A DNA stretch of 8,872 nucleotides from Bacteroidota bacterium. Lineage in GTDB: Bacteria > Bacteroidota > Bacteroidia > Chitinophagales > Chitinophagaceae. The DNA lies in assembly GCA_023440945.1 (NCBI GenBank), contig JAEZRL010000172.1, positions 1 through 8,872 of the forward strand, in the 5' to 3' direction. Both the position numbers and the translations under genes were made by a program. This document shows positions 6,273 to 8,872 of this stretch, piece by piece. Position 1 is the first letter of the stretch. Every line of letters begins with the position of its first letter. Below the pieces are notes generated by a model. It saw only the letters and a list, made by a program, of their open reading frames with translations, did no database searches and was not told the DNA's origin.

Positions 6273-8872
6273 ATGCAGTCAAGATTATTACAATTCTTTG
6301 CTTTAAAAAAGCCATTTCTGGGGCTGGTTGCATTCCTGTTTCTTACAGGAAATGTGACCGCACAAACAGATTTTACACTTTCGGGTAAGGTTACTGATGG
6401 TGAGGCTCCGTTGCCAAACGTGTCCATTATGGTAACAGAAACACGGCAAGGCACTACAACAGATGATAACGGAGAATTTTCTGTACGTGTCTCAACAGGG
6501 CAAACACTCGTTATTTCCCACACCGGTTTCGAAACGCAAACACTAAAAGTAGGTAGCGGGCAGCAGATAAACATTGTTTTGACAGCTTCTGCGGGTAATA
6601 TGCTTAATGATGTAGTAGTAATCGGATATGGAACACGAAAGAAAACGTCTTTAACTGCAGCGGTATCAACATTAAAGGGAAAGGAGATTGCATCAGTACC
6701 TCTTACCAATTTAAGTAATGGTTTAGGCGGAAGGGTGTCGGGAGTTATTTTTAAACAAGGATCTGGTGAACCCGGAAGGGACGGCTCTAATATTTATATC
6801 AGAGGCTTATCTTCAACTGGAGCCAATCAACCCTTGTTGATAGTTGATGGTATTCCAAGAACTTTCCAGCAACTTGATCCCAATACAATCGAGTCTTTCA
6901 CTGTATTAAAAGATGCTGCTGCTGTTGCGCCTTATGGTGTTGCCGGTGCAAACGGTGTAATATTGGTTACTACAAAAAGAGGGAAAACCGGAGCGCCATC
7001 GTTATCATATAATGGTTATGTCGGATTTCAAAATCCGGTCGTATTGCCGGAGTTTGTAAACTCATATCAATATGCAACATTAAGAAATGCAGCGGCTGTT
7101 AATGAAGGACTTCCCGAACCTTATTCGGCAGAAGAGCTTCAGAAGTTTAAAGATGGTTCAGACCCTGATGGGTATCCGACTTTTGATGATATATGGGGCA
7201 CGATCACAAATAAGAACGCTCTTTTAACACAACACAATATTGAAATTTCCGGGGGAACGGAACGTGTGAAATATTATGCCGCAGTAGGTTATCAGTTTCA
7301 GGAAGGAATGTGGCCTGCTACCAATACCCGCAGATTCAATCTCGTACTTAATTTGGATGCACAGGTAACTTCCACAACAAATGTATCGTTCAACCTGAAC
7401 GGCCGGAATCAGAAAGATATGTATCCCGCTGTTTCTACGGGGCGTATTTTTGAATTGATAGGTTATTTGCATCCACTTTACGGACCACTACGTTTTAGTA
7501 ATGGGTTGCCTGGCACATTCCTTACAGGAAGTTTATTCAACAGCGGTTATCAGTCAATAAATACCAATGCACTTTATTCTCAATTATCTATTGAACAAAA
7601 GATACCTTTTATTCGTGGCTTAAAGGCAAAAGGAACCATAGCGTTTGACCCCTCTTACCTGATGAATAAAGTATGGACCTTACCTGTTCACAAAGCAAGT
7701 CTTGATAAATCACAAACACCTTATGTAATTACGGATGGCATCTGGGGACAAACGAAACCTTCACTCAGTCAGAATATTGATTATGCTACACAGCTTACTT
7801 ATCAAGCTAGCTTAAACTATGACCATTCTTTTGGAAAGCATAATGTTTCCGCTCTTGGTTTGTTCGAGGCAAAAGGAAACGATCTTGTAAGTCTCGCAGC
7901 TTCAAGAAGAAATTTTAATTTAACAGTTGATGAAATAAATCTTGGTAGTTCTACTGCCTCTGACATGACCACCGGTGGAGCTTCAAGTTCAGCAAGGCAA
8001 GCCGGGGTTGTGTACAGAATTGCTTACAATTATGATCAGAAATACCTGGTAGAAGCAAGTGGACGCTATGATGGAAGTTATTATTTTGCTCCTGAAAAAA
8101 GATGGGGCTTTTTCCCTGCATTTTCATTAGGCTGGCGTTTATCCGAAGAAAAATTTTTAAAGGATAGATTGAGCTGGCTCGACAATTTAAAGTTGAGAGC
8201 CTCTTATGGTGAAGTCGGAGCATTAGCCGGAAGCCCGTTTCAGTACATGAGTACCTATGATGTATTGGGAACAAATTATGTTTTAGGAGGTAATGCAGTT
8301 CAAGGCATCCGCGAAAGAGCAGAACCGAATCCAAATATCACATGGGAAAGAGCCAAAAAAACAGATATTGGTCTGGAAGCGAGTTTATGGAAAGGATTGC
8401 TAAATTTTGAAATAGATTACTTCCATGAAAAAAGGTCTAATATGCTTGTTAATCCTGACGTGATTGTACCGGCTGAATACGGTGTGGGACTTAGCCAGGT
8501 TAACGCAGGTATAATGTCAAATCATGGATTTGATCTCACCATCAGTTCAGTACATCAATTTTCGAAAGATCTGCAGGTTTCAGTAAATGCTAACCTGACT
8601 TATGCAAAAAACAAACTGCTTCAGATTTTTGAAGGGCCAACTACTTATAATAATCCTAATCGCCGCATTACAGGCAGACCTTTGGGAACGCAATTTGGTT
8701 TCCATGCGTTAGGTTACTTTAAGGAAAGCGATTTTGATGGAGATGGTGCTTTAAAATCAGGGATAGCTACGCAGCCATGGGGAGCAGTTCAGCCTGGCGA
8801 TATCAGGTATGAAGACATAAATAAGGATGGAAAAATTGATAATGATGATATAACTGTAATAGGCGATCCTAC
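6273..8872 (+). CDS. SusC/RagA-family TonB-linked outer membrane receptor (3' end beyond window)
   Basis: This is a TonB-dependent outer membrane transporter, the channel partner of a SusD-like lipoprotein, importing oligosaccharides or other large nutrients. The visible frame is open for 866 codons with no stop before the window edge. A signal peptide covers about residues 1-30 (Lys-rich start, hydrophobic core 14-25, cleavage near NVTA-QT). A carboxypeptidase-regulatory-like beta domain follows at about 35-105 (SGKVTDGEAPLPNVSIMV, then DDNGEFSV). LNDVVVIGYGTRKK (111-124) marks the TonB-box region and plug entry. The plug includes IYIRGLSS (174-181), PLLIVDGIP (187-195) and VLKDAAAVAPYGVAGANG (211-228), then the barrel begins. 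An EF-hand-like loop, D848-x-N850-x-D852-G-K-I-D856-x-x-D859, lies at the visible end, as is common in this family. ATG at 6273 gives the full signal peptide. No internal frameshift was found. The substrate is unknown; a susD-like gene is expected next. Confidence 0.95.
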   Translation, partial: MQSRLLQFFALKKPFLGLVAFLFLTGNVTAQTDFTLSGKVTDGEAPLPNVSIMVTETRQGTTTDDNGEFSVRVSTGQTLVISHTGFETQTLKVGSGQQINIVLTASAGNMLNDVVVIGYGTRKKTSLTAAVSTLKGKEIASVPLTNLSNGLGGRVSGVIFKQGSGEPGRDGSNIYIRGLSSTGANQPLLIVDGIPRTFQQLDPNTIESFTVLKDAAAVAPYGVAGANGVILVTTKRGKTGAPSLSYNGYVGFQNPVVLPEFVNSYQYATLRNAAAVNEGLPEPYSAEELQKFKDGSDPDGYPTFDDIWGTITNKNALLTQHNIEISGGTERVKYYAAVGYQFQEGMWPATNTRRFNLVLNLDAQVTSTTNVSFNLNGRNQKDMYPAVSTGRIFELIGYLHPLYGPLRFSNGLPGTFLTGSLFNSGYQSINTNALYSQLSIEQKIPFIRGLKAKGTIAFDPSYLMNKVWTLPVHKASLDKSQTPYVITDGIWGQTKPSLSQNIDYATQLTYQASLNYDHSFGKHNVSALGLFEAKGNDLVSLAASRRNFNLTVDEINLGSSTASDMTTGGASSSARQAGVVYRIAYNYDQKYLVEASGRYDGSYYFAPEKRWGFFPAFSLGWRLSEEKFLKDRLSWLDNLKLRASYGEVGALAGSPFQYMSTYDVLGTNYVLGGNAVQGIRERAEPNPNITWERAKKTDIGLEASLWKGLLNFEIDYFHEKRSNMLVNPDVIVPAEYGVGLSQVNAGIMSNHGFDLTISSVHQFSKDLQVSVNANLTYAKNKLLQIFEGPTTYNNPNRRITGRPLGTQFGFHALGYFKESDFDGDGALKSGIATQPWGAVQPGDIRYEDINKDGKIDNDDITVIGDP

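Noticed and set aside
6236..6709. Long open frame on the minus strand opposite the receptor N-terminus
   Set aside because: It lies wholly opposite and overlaps the signal peptide and plug of the clear SusC-like gene. Its translation has no recognisable domain and is a Val/Ser/Thr/Pro-rich shadow.
7951..8334. 127-codon minus-strand open frame inside the receptor
   Set aside because: It is antisense to conserved beta-barrel coding sequence, is His/Leu/Arg/Ser-rich and has no family resemblance; it is a shadow frame.
1..8872. CRISPR array, insertion sequence, phage or defence module
   Set aside because: No regularly spaced long repeats, transposase or integrase motifs, terminal inverted repeats or nuclease/toxin genes were seen; all long genes have ordinary glycan or uptake roles.

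Overview
The window looks like a chromosomal fragment from the phylum Bacteroidota, most likely a Chitinophagaceae-type environmental bacterium. The evidence is a SusC/RagA-type TonB-linked outer membrane receptor with the phylum's carboxypeptidase-regulatory-like N-terminal domain, a perfect TAnnTTTG promoter -7 element in front of it, AT-rich DNA with few Shine-Dalgarno sites, and surface-polysaccharide genes of the kind common in this phylum. The family-level placement is a guess from general flavour, not from an alignment.

Left part (1-4858), surface glycan assembly. A CapK/PaaK-like adenylate-forming ligase (158-1582) is followed after 5 nt by a GT4 glycosyltransferase (1588-2616); the two form a likely operon. 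They converge on a membrane-anchored GT2 glycosyltransferase (2625-3626, minus) with only 8 bp between the stop codons. A 9-bp stem-loop spans both gene ends and may stop transcription from both sides. Divergent from the GT2 gene is a Gfo/Idh/MocA NAD(P)-dependent oxidoreductase (3836-4858) that resembles sugar-nucleotide dehydrogenases of O-antigen or exopolysaccharide loci. Together these four genes fit the edge of a capsule, exopolysaccharide or O-antigen cluster, but no polymerase, flippase or initiating transferase is in view and the glycan cannot be named.

Middle (4859-5153), a 295-bp non-coding spacer between convergent genes, with two weak stem-loops.

Right part (5154-8872), a nutrient uptake locus. 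A cupin-AraC transcription regulator (minus) is divergent from a SusC-like receptor that runs off the right edge (866 codons visible, no stop). The 237-bp shared intergenic region holds the most informative non-coding signal in the window: three same-orientation copies of a 16-bp element, starting 21 and 30 bp apart, upstream of a -7 element that has no well-spaced -33 element, followed by a 7-bp inverted repeat near the predicted transcript start. This is the expected layout of an AraC-type activator operator controlling a SusC/SusD uptake operon. The ligand is not determinable here.

I see no CRISPR array, tRNA, rRNA, insertion sequence, phage gene or recognisable defence system. Nothing here amounts to a clearly new biological system; the leads worth following are the operator architecture, the unusual start region of the ligase gene, and the hairpin shared by two converging genes.
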